Assembly (NCBI GenBank): GCA_947625205.1 | Contig: CANQNN010000002.1 | Span: forward strand, 62,001 to 126,000 | DNA from: an uncultured Lachnospiraceae bacterium | GTDB taxonomy: Bacteria; Bacillota; Clostridia; Lachnospirales; Lachnospiraceae | DNA: 64,000 bases | Direction: 5' to 3' | Shown: positions 9,341 through 17,654 of the stretch, piece after piece | How positions within the stretch are numbered: the stretch's first letter is position 1 | Layout: the number at the start of each line of letters is the position of its first letter | Program-made: the position numbers and the translations under genes | Notes under the pieces: generated by a model | Seen by the model: the letters and a program-made list of their open reading frames with translations, nothing else | Databases searched by the model: none | What the model was told of the DNA's origin: nothing

Positions 9341-10120
9341 ATGGCATATGATTATGAGTATTTCAAAAAAGCCATATATGAATTAACCAAAATTGACTTG
9401 AATGCTTATAAAGAAAAGCAGATGAAACGTCGGATCGACACGCTGATTGCAAAGAACAAGATCGTTGGTTATGAAAAGTATGTGGCGGCCCTGAAAGCTG
9501 ACAGAAATATGTTTGACGAGTTTGTCAACTACTTGACGATCAATGTGTCCGAGTTTTACCGGAATACGGATCAGTGGAAGTTCTTGGATCAGGATATTTT
9601 TCCGGACCTGATCAAACGCTACGGCAGCCACCTTAAGATATGGAGCGCGGCGTGTTCGACAGGCGATGAACCCTATTCGCTGGTTATGGCGCTTTCCAAG
9701 CACCTTCCGCTCAGCCAGATCAAGATATATGCGACGGATCTTGACAAACAGGTTATTGAGAAAGCAAAGGCGGGATTATACGCGGAGAAGAGTATTGCGG
9801 GCGTACCGGACGACTTAAAGAAAAAATTCTTTACAAAAGTCGGACCGTCCTATCAGATTTCCGAGGAAGTGAAAGCGCGGGTAGAGTTTAAAGAGCACAA
9901 TCTTTTAAAAGACGCCTATCCGACCGACTATCATCTGATCGTGTGCCGTAACGTGCTCATCTATTTTACGGAAGAAGCGAAGGATGAAGTTTTCCGCAAG
10001 TTTCAGAGAAGCCTTCTGCCCGGCGGATACCTTTTCATAGGAAGCACCGAACAGATCATCAATCATAAAGAAGTCGGTTTTACCAGAAAGAATTCTTTCT
10101 TTTATCAGAAACCGATGTAA
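9341..10120 (+). CDS. cheR: CheR-type protein-glutamate O-methyltransferase
   Basis: The protein has 259 residues from ATG 9341; a GTG at 9332 in frame is less likely. A helical N-terminal CheR domain (residues 1-60) is followed by an SAM-dependent methyltransferase domain. The motif IWSAACSTGDEPYSLVM, which binds SAM, is the CheR signature; IYATDLDKQVIEKA and LIVCRNVLIYF follow. The enzyme methylates glutamates of chemoreceptors. No other chemotaxis gene is near it, so its receptor partner must be encoded elsewhere. It follows the cmk-ispH-rpsA cluster on the same strand with a 74-bp gap. Confidence 0.88.
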   Translation: MAYDYEYFKKAIYELTKIDLNAYKEKQMKRRIDTLIAKNKIVGYEKYVAALKADRNMFDEFVNYLTINVSEFYRNTDQWKFLDQDIFPDLIKRYGSHLKIWSAACSTGDEPYSLVMALSKHLPLSQIKIYATDLDKQVIEKAKAGLYAEKSIAGVPDDLKKKFFTKVGPSYQISEEVKARVEFKEHNLLKDAYPTDYHLIVCRNVLIYFTEEAKDEVFRKFQRSLLPGGYLFIGSTEQIINHKEVGFTRKNSFFYQKPM

Positions 10121-10122
10121 AA

Positions 10123-10181
10123 ATCAAGCTGAAAAGCTTGATCTGCCAACTTGCTTTTCAGAACAGAATGTGGTATTCTGT
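10123..10181. other. Two consecutive hairpins after cheR
   Basis: An 8-bp perfect stem ATCAAGCT / AGCTTGAT closed by a GAAA tetraloop lies at 10123-10142. A 7-bp perfect stem ACAGAAT / ATTCTGT with a 5-nt loop lies at 10163-10181. Neither is followed by a T run, so they are not classical terminators. They may stabilise the cheR mRNA end or act as a weak terminator or binding site. Confidence 0.5.
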
Positions 10182-10316
10182 CAGATGAAAAAATGAATAC
10201 TGCGCATAATGACACATGTAGTGCTTGGCACGTAAATCTGATCACAGAGTATGTTTTACGGCGCCATGTTGCTGGATGTGTTTTTTTTGCGCCCAAACAG
10301 GAGGAGAAAATCTATT

Positions 10317-11018
10317 ATGCCAAAAAATCAATTCCAAAGAATGGTGTATGCGTTTATCACAGTCGTGATAACGGTACATGCCTATGTATTTTACAGCTTG
10401 TATGTAGTAAACGGAAGCGTCCTGATGGAAATGAATCAAACTGCAGGCGTTATCGAGGCGCTTAACAAACAGGGAGGAGTCTATATGTGTGGTACATATT
10501 TGCCTCTCTGGGCGTGTATCCTTATTGAGTTCTGCCTTGCCTATTTGCTGGAAAATCTTGTTGGAAGCCCGGCTTCCTTTAAACTGGCGAGCAGGGTATT
10601 TAACCCTGCCAAGAACCATCCGATGATATTTGAAACGGCGATCATATGCGCAACAGTCGGTATTATGTGCCCTGCGATGAGCTTTATTGCCGCATTTCTC
10701 TATTATCCATACTATACAGGCTTTCGTGTTTTTACATTGCTTGCAAACTGGTTAAAACTGGTCTGCTTCAACTTCCCATTTGCGTTTTTTACACAGCTGT
10801 TTTTCATACAGCCCGTCGTGAGGGTTCTTTTTAAGACGATTTTCAGAAAGGAGATCCAAAAGAGAGAACAGCAGAAAACGGACTTACAGCCTGAAAACGA
10901 ACAGGAAGTGATACTGGATATCTTCAGGCGTATGGATGAGATACAGGAAGAAATAGCACATGAACACCGTCGCAGAAAAGCGCTGGAGGAAGATGTGCAT
11001 AAGATGGCGTCTAAATAG
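10317..11018 (+). CDS. Integral membrane protein, DUF2798-like, with coiled-coil tail
   Basis: The protein has 233 residues from ATG 10317, preceded by AGGAGGAG. The start MPKNQFQRMVYAFITVV resembles DUF2798 membrane proteins by eye, and a second DUF2798-like half may follow, around NHPMIFETAIICATVG. At least four hydrophobic helices can be seen (residues about 10-30, 55-75, 100-125 and 140-165). The last 60 residues are charged and rich in Glu, Gln and Lys, predicted to be a cytoplasmic coiled coil. Function is unknown. Nothing in the neighbourhood suggests a role. Confidence 0.65.
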   Translation: MPKNQFQRMVYAFITVVITVHAYVFYSLYVVNGSVLMEMNQTAGVIEALNKQGGVYMCGTYLPLWACILIEFCLAYLLENLVGSPASFKLASRVFNPAKNHPMIFETAIICATVGIMCPAMSFIAAFLYYPYYTGFRVFTLLANWLKLVCFNFPFAFFTQLFFIQPVVRVLFKTIFRKEIQKREQQKTDLQPENEQEVILDIFRRMDEIQEEIAHEHRRRKALEEDVHKMASK

Positions 11019-11177
11019 GTCAAAACAGAAAAAATGCGGATGCGCCTGCTTTATTTAAATAAGCAGATTTGTTATACTGGACGTAGCGTAAATTCCGGAA
11101 GCGGCGGCGCAAAGTGAACCGGACAGTAAAAGCCGGTACAGAACAGTATAAAAGAGGCGCGACATGGAGGAACAGTC

Positions 11178-12146
11178 ATGTCCATATTCGCAAAAATAGA
11201 AAGAACATATAACTGGAAATTAAAAGGGGAACCTGTTCCCTTACAAGGCGGCTTTACGCATAAGATGTACCGGATAGAAACGCAGCAGGGGACGTATGCG
11301 CTGAAATTGCTGAACCGGTTCGTTATGCAGAGGGAAACCGCAATGGACAATTACGCCGAAGCGGAGCGGCTGGAGGGGCTGTTAGCGCAGAGAGGTATTC
11401 CCATTCTTCCAGCCCTGACGATCGATGGGCGGAAGATGCAGGAAATAGACGGCGAATATTTTTATCTGTTTGATTATTATGACGGAAAACCGTTATGTGC
11501 GGACGAGATCACGGAATATCATTGCGGGCAGATGGGAAGGGTTCTTGCAGCGATCCATGATACGGACAGGAAAAGTGCGGTCGCAGAATATAAAAAAATG
11601 TCGGTTGACTGGGATTTCTACCTTTCCGCAATGAAAAGGGCGGATACACGGCTGTATGGGATGCTGGAATCCTGTCATGCGCTTCTTGTGGAAAGTCAGG
11701 AGAACGGAAACAGGGCGGGTAAGAAGCTCCCGAATGTCCTCGCTGTCTGTCATAACGATATGGACTGTAAAAATGTCCTCTGGCACGGGGATGATTACCG
11801 GATCATCGATCTGGAATGTCTGTCTTACAGCAATCCGATGCTGGAACTGTTTGAGCTGGCTTTGTGCTGGTCGGGATATGAGGAATGTCAGATCGATTTC
11901 CGGCGGTTCCGGGCTTTTCTGCAAGGGTATGCGGGCGCCGGAGGTGAATTGCCCACAGACTGGGAGACGCTGTATGACTGCAATAACGGCAGACTGGAGT
12001 GGCTGGAATATAATCTGAAGCGCGTACTGGGTATCGACTGCGGTGACGATGAGAAGCAGATGGGAATCGGTCAGGTGGAGGAAACCATACGTCATATTGT
12101 TTATTATGCCAAAATGCGTGAACGAATTCTGGAGCATTGTATATGA
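11178..12146 (+). CDS. Phosphotransferase family protein (CotS/aminoglycoside kinase-like)
   Basis: This 322-residue protein has an APH/choline-kinase-like fold. The N-lobe has GGFTHKMYRIETQQGTYALKLL, a glycine-rich turn and the lysine that contacts ATP. The catalytic loop is VCHNDMDCKNVLW, in place of the usual HGDLHPGN. The metal site IIDLEC has glutamate where most members have aspartate in the second position. CotS-family members of this type are linked to spore coats, and others phosphorylate small metabolites. The substrate cannot be assigned. RBS GGAGG lies upstream of ATG 11178. A small open frame begins right after its stop. Confidence 0.7.
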   Translation: MSIFAKIERTYNWKLKGEPVPLQGGFTHKMYRIETQQGTYALKLLNRFVMQRETAMDNYAEAERLEGLLAQRGIPILPALTIDGRKMQEIDGEYFYLFDYYDGKPLCADEITEYHCGQMGRVLAAIHDTDRKSAVAEYKKMSVDWDFYLSAMKRADTRLYGMLESCHALLVESQENGNRAGKKLPNVLAVCHNDMDCKNVLWHGDDYRIIDLECLSYSNPMLELFELALCWSGYEECQIDFRRFRAFLQGYAGAGGELPTDWETLYDCNNGRLEWLEYNLKRVLGIDCGDDEKQMGIGQVEETIRHIVYYAKMRERILEHCI

Positions 12147-12338
12147 ATGCTTCAGAATTTTACTGTTTTAAAGGAGCATGATGAGCATATTTCCGGAGAT
12201 GAATTGAGAAGTATCATCCCTGCAAAGCGGGTCTTCGCCGTGTATCAGAAGGATGACTTTACGGGGTGGCTGATATTTAGTGCGTTTTGGGCAAACCGAA
12301 AATTGGACTGTAGAACGGGAGAAGTGCGAATAATATGA
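12147..12338 (+). CDS. Possible small protein between kinase gene and histidine kinase
   Basis: This 63-codon frame has an ATG that directly abuts the previous stop and a TGA that overlaps the histidine kinase ATG (ATGA at 12335). The predicted protein, starting MLQNFTVLKEHDEHISG, is soluble and resembles nothing I recognise. It is not an AgrD-like peptide: it has no amphipathic leader, no conserved Cys/Ser ring and no acidic tail. The tight junctions on both sides suggest that ribosomes could pass through it. No strong ribosome site is visible, so it may be a degraded leftover. Confidence 0.3.
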   Translation: MLQNFTVLKEHDEHISGDELRSIIPAKRVFAVYQKDDFTGWLIFSAFWANRKLDCRTGEVRII

Positions 12339-13627
12339 TTTATATTGTAGATAACTTATTAAATTATCTGATATATTTATTTATAATTTATTTTGGATTT
12401 AGGATTAGCCCTAGAAAAAACAGACTTTTTATTGGGGCTTCTGTAGTAATTGTACTGCTTGCAGGCGCTTTCAATGCATATTATGATGTCAATTCTCCGA
12501 TTGTATACATTGTTTGGAGTGTGTTTTCAGTTATTTTGTTTTTTGAGGATCGTTTAGGTCATTTAATGATATTAAGCGCTTCCATCATGTATTTTACCGG
12601 GATTATAGATACATTCAGCGTTATGCTGATACAGGTTGTAATGATAGGAAGAGGTATTTCCGGCACAAATATTGCATGGTGGATGGAGCCTGCCTATCTT
12701 CTCTCATTTTTCATATATCTTTTGGCTTATTGGCAAATTTTGAAAAAGCATGAAGTCTATTTGTGTGATATAGAGTTCAAATACAAGTTCGCACTTATGG
12801 TTCAGGGAAGTATATTTCAAATGTTTTACAATTTTGTCTTTGCTTTCTTTAATGAGAATCATGCTATGTACGGATGGGATGCATATGCAGTGTTTTTTAT
12901 CAGTATAACAGGAGTGATCTATTCTGTTTTTCTCACGCTCAGTCTGGCGGTGAAAAAAATATTGTCAGACAGGCAGAACAGGGAACTCCAATCTTTTATG
13001 TATATGCAGAAACAGCAATACGACTATCAGCTGCAGCAATTTGTAGCTGTACGACGGTTTAAACATGATTTGGTCAATCATATTGGCGTTCTAAGGGAAC
13101 TGTTAAATGAGAAAAAGGCAAAAGAAGCCAAAGAATATATAGATACTATCTGGAATATTCAGAATGAGTTTGATCTAAAGATTCATACAGGAGACAGTTT
13201 CCTTGATATCATTGTAAATTATTATTTGTATTTGGCTGTAAAGGAGAAAGTAGAATTTACGGTATCAGGTAGGCTGACCGAAAAAATCCATCTTGATATG
13301 TTTGATCTCACAACATTGGTTGGAAATATATTACAAAATGCTTTTGAGGCTGCATTAAAAGCAGATGTTCCCCAAATACGTGTTGAATTCATAGAACATA
13401 CGAAAGAAATATTTATAGTCGTCACCAACAGTACAGACCAAGTATTGAATAATAAAAAATTTTTTGTAACTACAAAAAAGGACAAAATAAACCACGGATT
13501 TGGCTTGAAAAATATTGCTGCAACGGTTCAAAAGTATCATGGTGAATGCTATATGGAGTCTGTGGCGGAAAACGGAGAGAAGCTGTTTAGAATCAGCATT
13601 GCCATACCTAGGGAGGGAAAGGTATGA
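12335..13627 (+). CDS. Membrane sensor histidine kinase, AgrC-like (GHKL type)
   Basis: The 430-residue protein has about six N-terminal transmembrane helices (residues 1-195), a dimerisation/phosphoacceptor helix and a C-terminal GHKL ATPase. The phosphoacceptor site is RRFKHDLVNH (His234). The N box is NILQNAFEAA (Asn325) and the G box is HGFGLKN (about 378-383). This is the HPK10 architecture of peptide-sensing kinases. No agrB or agrD gene is adjacent, so the signal is unknown. The stop overlaps the regulator start (ATGA at 13624), so both are translated together. The gene is AT-rich compared with the flanks. Confidence 0.88.
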   Translation: MIYIVDNLLNYLIYLFIIYFGFRISPRKNRLFIGASVVIVLLAGAFNAYYDVNSPIVYIVWSVFSVILFFEDRLGHLMILSASIMYFTGIIDTFSVMLIQVVMIGRGISGTNIAWWMEPAYLLSFFIYLLAYWQILKKHEVYLCDIEFKYKFALMVQGSIFQMFYNFVFAFFNENHAMYGWDAYAVFFISITGVIYSVFLTLSLAVKKILSDRQNRELQSFMYMQKQQYDYQLQQFVAVRRFKHDLVNHIGVLRELLNEKKAKEAKEYIDTIWNIQNEFDLKIHTGDSFLDIIVNYYLYLAVKEKVEFTVSGRLTEKIHLDMFDLTTLVGNILQNAFEAALKADVPQIRVEFIEHTKEIFIVVTNSTDQVLNNKKFFVTTKKDKINHGFGLKNIAATVQKYHGECYMESVAENGEKLFRISIAIPREGKV

Positions 13628-14328
13628 AAATTGATATCGTAGAAGATGAAGCAGTATGGAGAAATAAGATACAGGATATTATCGAAAAATATTGCAGGGA
13701 TAAAAATATTCCGTTTCAGATCAATTCTTATAGCAATGGAAAAGATTTTATGAAAAATCCAGATACAGACCTGTTGTTTCTGGACATTGAACTGGCAGAA
13801 GGCGAAGATGGTTTTCAAATAGCAGAGCAACTGCTGCAATATGGAAATAAATGTAAAGTATGTTTTTTGACTTCCCATGCGGAGCTGGCGAGAGCGGGAT
13901 ATAAGGTGAATGCTTTCAGGTATATAGACAAAAGGCATTTGGAAGAAGTGGATGAGGCGCTTGATTCTTTCCTGAAAACAAAGATTCAGGATCGAATCAT
14001 TTTCTGTCACGATACTGCGGGGATACGCATTAGGATAAATCTGAATGAGCTTCTTCTTGTTGAAACATATGGAAGGAAATTAAGATACCTTATGCTTGAC
14101 GGAAGGGAGCATTTTTGTGAAGGTCAGATATCGGAAGCCGCGCGAAGTTTATCCCCATTTGGCTTTTCCCAGATACATCGGTCATATATTGTCAATTTAA
14201 AATATATTGAAAAGGCACACAGCCATGAGGTGACACTTTGTAATGGATCAAAGGTAATTATCGGGAGAGTCCATAGTGATGAGTTCAAGAAAGAATTTTT
14301 TAAATGGAGAATGTGGTTTGACAACTGA
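13624..14328 (+). CDS. LytTR-family response regulator
   Basis: This 234-residue regulator has a receiver domain (residues 1-120) with the acidic pocket VEDE and phospho-acceptor Asp54 in LFLDIE. A LytTR DNA-binding domain follows (residues about 135-230), recognisable from IRINLNELLLVETYGRKLRYL, FSQIHRSYIVNLKYIEKA and the ending VIIGRVHSDEFKKEFF. Partner of the overlapping kinase gene. LytTR proteins bind paired direct repeats upstream of promoters, and such repeats occur 45 bp downstream, before the lipoprotein gene. A role as activator of that gene is inferred. Confidence 0.9.
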   Translation: MKIDIVEDEAVWRNKIQDIIEKYCRDKNIPFQINSYSNGKDFMKNPDTDLLFLDIELAEGEDGFQIAEQLLQYGNKCKVCFLTSHAELARAGYKVNAFRYIDKRHLEEVDEALDSFLKTKIQDRIIFCHDTAGIRIRINLNELLLVETYGRKLRYLMLDGREHFCEGQISEAARSLSPFGFSQIHRSYIVNLKYIEKAHSHEVTLCNGSKVIIGRVHSDEFKKEFFKWRMWFDN

Positions 14329-14369
14329 TTGAATATAAGGGAGGCTGGTGGTGTGATCTGACATCTGCG

Positions 14370-14442
14370 TTTGTGTCGTTTACACAAAAAACATGTCGTT
14401 TGTGCAAACAGTATTTTACTATTTTTTTCGTTGTGATATAAA
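14370..14442 (+). promoter_or_regulatory. Probable LytTR-controlled promoter of the lipoprotein gene
   Basis: Two 15-bp direct repeats beginning TGTCGTTT lie at 14374-14388 and 14394-14408. They match at 12 of 15 positions with a 20-bp period, about two helical turns. The first also forms an inverted repeat, TTTGTGT / ACACAAA (14370-14388). An extended -10, TGATATAAA (TATAAA at 14437-14442), lies 28 bp after the second repeat, with only a weak -35. This layout fits activation by a LytTR dimer, which typically binds upstream of a poor -35 box. Regulation by the adjacent regulator is inferred. Confidence 0.6.
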
Positions 14443-14482
14443 TAAAGCGCTAAAAAATAAAATTTTGAGTGAGGGGCGAAAT

Positions 14483-16297
14483 ATGTTGAAGAGGATTTTA
14501 AGTGTTTTATTCAGCAGCATTGTAATAAGCGCTTTATTTACAGGATGCGGAGATGCTGGAAAGGCGGACGATATAGAAGAAATAGAATTTATTGAAGAAA
14601 ACAATGCAGAAATAGAAACACAAAATAATGTATCAATAACTGAGAATGAAAGTGATACGCCGGAAGAACAATCGATTGCTCACAGCAACACTGATAATTC
14701 TGCAGACAGAGTTACTGTAAACAACATTGATTATGAAACATTGGGAATCCAAAAATATGAATACCCGTCAGAATTTTCCTTGGGAGACAATTTAAAAACC
14801 GCCATTACTCAATTAGCACTCAGCTATGAAAATTTTGATAAGGGTTCGGTTAGCAGTAGAAGCTGGAAAGAAATTTTCATTGCTCGGTTTATTCAAAATT
14901 CAAGGGTATCGTTTGACTATTTAGATATGATTTCGGAGAAAAATAGCGGACAGATCAGTGTGGTTCAGCTAAATTATATTCAATATTCGCTTACGAATAC
15001 AGAAGTGGATTTTTCATCGGAGGCAGGTGAGTCTGTAAATAGAAATGATGCTGCCAGCCCGTTGAATTACGGTTGGATTTCTGAATATAGTTACGAGGAG
15101 ACAAACAATGGAGTAATCGTCACCGCTGATTTGGAAACAGGGTATGATGGAACAGATTCCATGCAAAAGCGCGAAATAACTGTGGAATTGATTAAAAACC
15201 CATATAGCTGTTTTGACGGATATAGTGTGATTGCTGTTTCATCTGAGGCAGAAAATAATGATGCGCAGATGCCAAAATATGATGAGCTGGAACATTTGAT
15301 TGGAGAATATGAATATCTGTCGGACTATGGAATCGGCAAGTTAATTATTAATAAAACAGCTTATGGATATGATATTTCCGATTATGAATCAGAATCTTCT
15401 TATCGGTTTTTGGCTAACTCCTCTAACATAGACATTGTAGAAAATAATAGGATATATATAAAATATCCTGAGCAGGTATTTTCTGATGACACAGTTGTTT
15501 TTAGCTATTATATTTTGGAGTATAATTTGGATGGCATAAATGTGTATTGCGCAGAATCTGCGGATGAAGAAGGTCGATTTTTATATCATGCTACAAGAGA
15601 AAATATTGATGCCAAAACAACTCAAATCCGAGAAATTTATGAAGGTGAATATACGGGTAATACTATAAGTGACCCTGATTATGACGGTCTGGAGATTCAA
15701 AAAAATGAGGATGATACTTATACAATGCAGGTTAAAATCCCATTTTTAACTAAGTTGTATGAATGCACAGGATATCAGTCAGAAAATATAATTCTGTTTT
15801 CCACCTCTGAATGGGGTACAGATAAAAAGGTGGAGGGAAATATATCCTTTGACGGTGATTCTGCCACAGTGACCTTTACTTCCGGATGGTATCAGACAGC
15901 CACTACGGAAAACTCTTATCAATACAAAAAAACATCCAATACTCCCAGTTTGGAAAGCGGTCCTGGTGTACGTCCCGACTATAGTTCTTTTACAGGAGAA
16001 TACTGCGATGACAACGGTGATCCAAGTCTTGAAATCCGGCAGAATGAGGATGGCGCTTATCTCATACAGATCAGTCTTTTTCGTGAAATAGGATATGATG
16101 CGTGTATTGGCAGTCTAGAGGAAGGGAAAATGTATTTCGCATCCGATGAAAGAGGCGGTGTAAGCGGCTGCATAATTCTTGATAATGACCTTGCGGTTGT
16201 CCGGTTTGAACACATTGGTTATTTTGAGAACGCTAAAGTAACAACCTATCTGTTTCATAAGACATCCAACGATCCAAATATTTATGAACCTAATTAA
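14483..16297 (+). CDS. Secreted lipoprotein with three related C-terminal modules
   Basis: The 604-residue protein starts at ATG 14483, after GAGGGG; an upstream in-frame ATG at 14393 would cross the promoter. A lipoprotein signal peptide ends in a lipobox LFTGC (cysteine near residue 22), followed by an acidic linker. Residues about 105-275 form a domain with no family I recognise. After that, three modules of roughly 85-105 residues each begin with a similar IGEYEY / YEGEYT / FTGEYC element; the second and third end with HKTSN-like strands. They look like beta-sandwich or lipocalin-like repeats. It is probably cell-surface exposed and controlled by the upstream two-component system. Confidence 0.7.
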   Translation: MLKRILSVLFSSIVISALFTGCGDAGKADDIEEIEFIEENNAEIETQNNVSITENESDTPEEQSIAHSNTDNSADRVTVNNIDYETLGIQKYEYPSEFSLGDNLKTAITQLALSYENFDKGSVSSRSWKEIFIARFIQNSRVSFDYLDMISEKNSGQISVVQLNYIQYSLTNTEVDFSSEAGESVNRNDAASPLNYGWISEYSYEETNNGVIVTADLETGYDGTDSMQKREITVELIKNPYSCFDGYSVIAVSSEAENNDAQMPKYDELEHLIGEYEYLSDYGIGKLIINKTAYGYDISDYESESSYRFLANSSNIDIVENNRIYIKYPEQVFSDDTVVFSYYILEYNLDGINVYCAESADEEGRFLYHATRENIDAKTTQIREIYEGEYTGNTISDPDYDGLEIQKNEDDTYTMQVKIPFLTKLYECTGYQSENIILFSTSEWGTDKKVEGNISFDGDSATVTFTSGWYQTATTENSYQYKKTSNTPSLESGPGVRPDYSSFTGEYCDDNGDPSLEIRQNEDGAYLIQISLFREIGYDACIGSLEEGKMYFASDERGGVSGCIILDNDLAVVRFEHIGYFENAKVTTYLFHKTSNDPNIYEPN

Positions 16298-16401
16298 ACC
16301 GCAGATTTTGTCCAAAAGTTTTAAGGTGATTTCTTTGAAGGTTCAGAAATGTCGTAGCAATTTTTTGTGCAGCCGGGAAACATATAGTTGGTGGAAGCCG
16401 T

Positions 16402-17505
16402 TTAATATGTTTTTGCCATTTTCCCCAGCAGATACTGCGCATAGCGGGAGAAAAAAGAGCGGTCTTTTTTCATTTCATCCGTCAGTTCAAAGAATAGCTC
16501 TTTGCTCTTATAATCCCTTTTAAAGAAAGGCTCGGCAAAAATATCCCACTGCGGAAGATAGGTGGAATATTTGCGGGTATAACAGTTAGCCGCCGTTGCC
16601 TGCACCCGGTGGTCTTTGTCTACGAATGAAGCTACGGATTTATGAAGCGCCGTATCTTCCTCAGGCAGATAATAATAATCCTTATAGTTGGAATAGAAGT
16701 ATTTCATTTCTTCTTCATAGACCGGCACCTTCAGGATGCCCTCGTTGTTCTCGCCGCTGAAGTAACAGCCGTTTGACAGGTTGGAGACGGGCAGCGGCAG
16801 CGGCGCGGGCAGCTCCAGCTTCATAAGGAGCTCCCTCCTGTCGTGACCGTGATAATCCACGAAGCTGCTGGACTGCACCTTTTTAGCTCTCAACGGGCTG
16901 TTGAACAGATCGTAGAAAGCAAGGAGAGGAAGTAGCTGAAGCATACCTTTTATGTCATCGCTGTTATGCAGCAGTAGCAGGTGACAGGCGTCTTCGCGGG
17001 GGTTTTTGACATATTCGTGATACAATCCGATCAGATCTCCGCCGGAATAGATATCTTCCCGGCCGATGCCAAGCAATTCCTCCAGCGTTTTCTGTTTGCA
17101 GTTGGGCGTGTGGAGGAAAAATTTGTAGGGTGAGATCCGCTTGTAGATATCGATCCCTTCAAATTTGTCAAAATTGTACGGCAGCTTATGCATCTCACAT
17201 TTCTGGACAAGATACGGCAGGTCAAAGTTGTTGCCGTTAAAATGTATCAGATGGGTGTAGTCCTGGGCGAACCGAAAAAAATCTCGAAGGAGCGCCTCTT
17301 CATCGCTGTAACGCTCTGCAAACCACTGTTTGATATGCCAGCGCCCGGAATGCCAGAATGCAGCGCCGATCATATATAGGGAAGAGTTCTTGGCGGTAAA
17401 TCCCGTCGTCTCGATATCTATGAACAGGAGCTTCCCCAGTGGCGCTATTCTTTCCAGGGGATATTGTATCGTAAAATTTTCCATTGTCTGATTGACTGTC
17501 CGCAT
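16402..17505 (-). CDS. Ribonuclease H-like exonuclease domain protein (YprB family)
   Basis: This 367-residue protein belongs to the DEDD exonuclease-like YprB family. The N-terminal RNase H-like domain has LLFIDIETTGF (first acidic pair), HFNGNNFDLPYL (third acidic residue) and LLLHNSDDIKGM (last acidic). These are enough for a metal-dependent nuclease site. The second half (about residues 215-367) is less conserved and is all that remains of the longer region seen in some homologues. The gene points toward the lipoprotein gene with no obvious terminator between them, and it is divergent from rnfC. Substrate unknown. Confidence 0.8.
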   Translation of the reverse strand: MRTVNQTMENFTIQYPLERIAPLGKLLFIDIETTGFTAKNSSLYMIGAAFWHSGRWHIKQWFAERYSDEEALLRDFFRFAQDYTHLIHFNGNNFDLPYLVQKCEMHKLPYNFDKFEGIDIYKRISPYKFFLHTPNCKQKTLEELLGIGREDIYSGGDLIGLYHEYVKNPREDACHLLLLHNSDDIKGMLQLLPLLAFYDLFNSPLRAKKVQSSSFVDYHGHDRRELLMKLELPAPLPLPVSNLSNGCYFSGENNEGILKVPVYEEEMKYFYSNYKDYYYLPEEDTALHKSVASFVDKDHRVQATAANCYTRKYSTYLPQWDIFAEPFFKRDYKSKELFFELTDEMKKDRSFFSRYAQYLLGKMAKTY

Positions 17506-17654
17506 AATGTTCTCCCATACAAAATAACTTAGCTATATACTAACACATTTTTTGAATTAACAGTAGTTTTTTTCGTCGAAAAATAGTATATTTATAGAGT
17601 AAGCAGTAACGAGTGAAAGCTGAATCATGGTACTGTTTGGAAAGAGGGGCAAGA

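Noticed and set aside
10251-10316. Upstream extension of the DUF2798-like protein
   Set aside because: AGGAGG precedes ATG 10317, and the upstream residues do not resemble a signal or known domain.
12147-12338. Signal peptide precursor (AgrD-like) for the histidine kinase
   Set aside because: The sequence lacks an amphipathic leader, ring-forming Cys/Ser and acidic tail; no AgrB-like protease is near it.
14393-14482. Longer start for the lipoprotein
   Set aside because: It would include the promoter and move the signal peptide far from the N-terminus; ATG 14483 has a good ribosome site.
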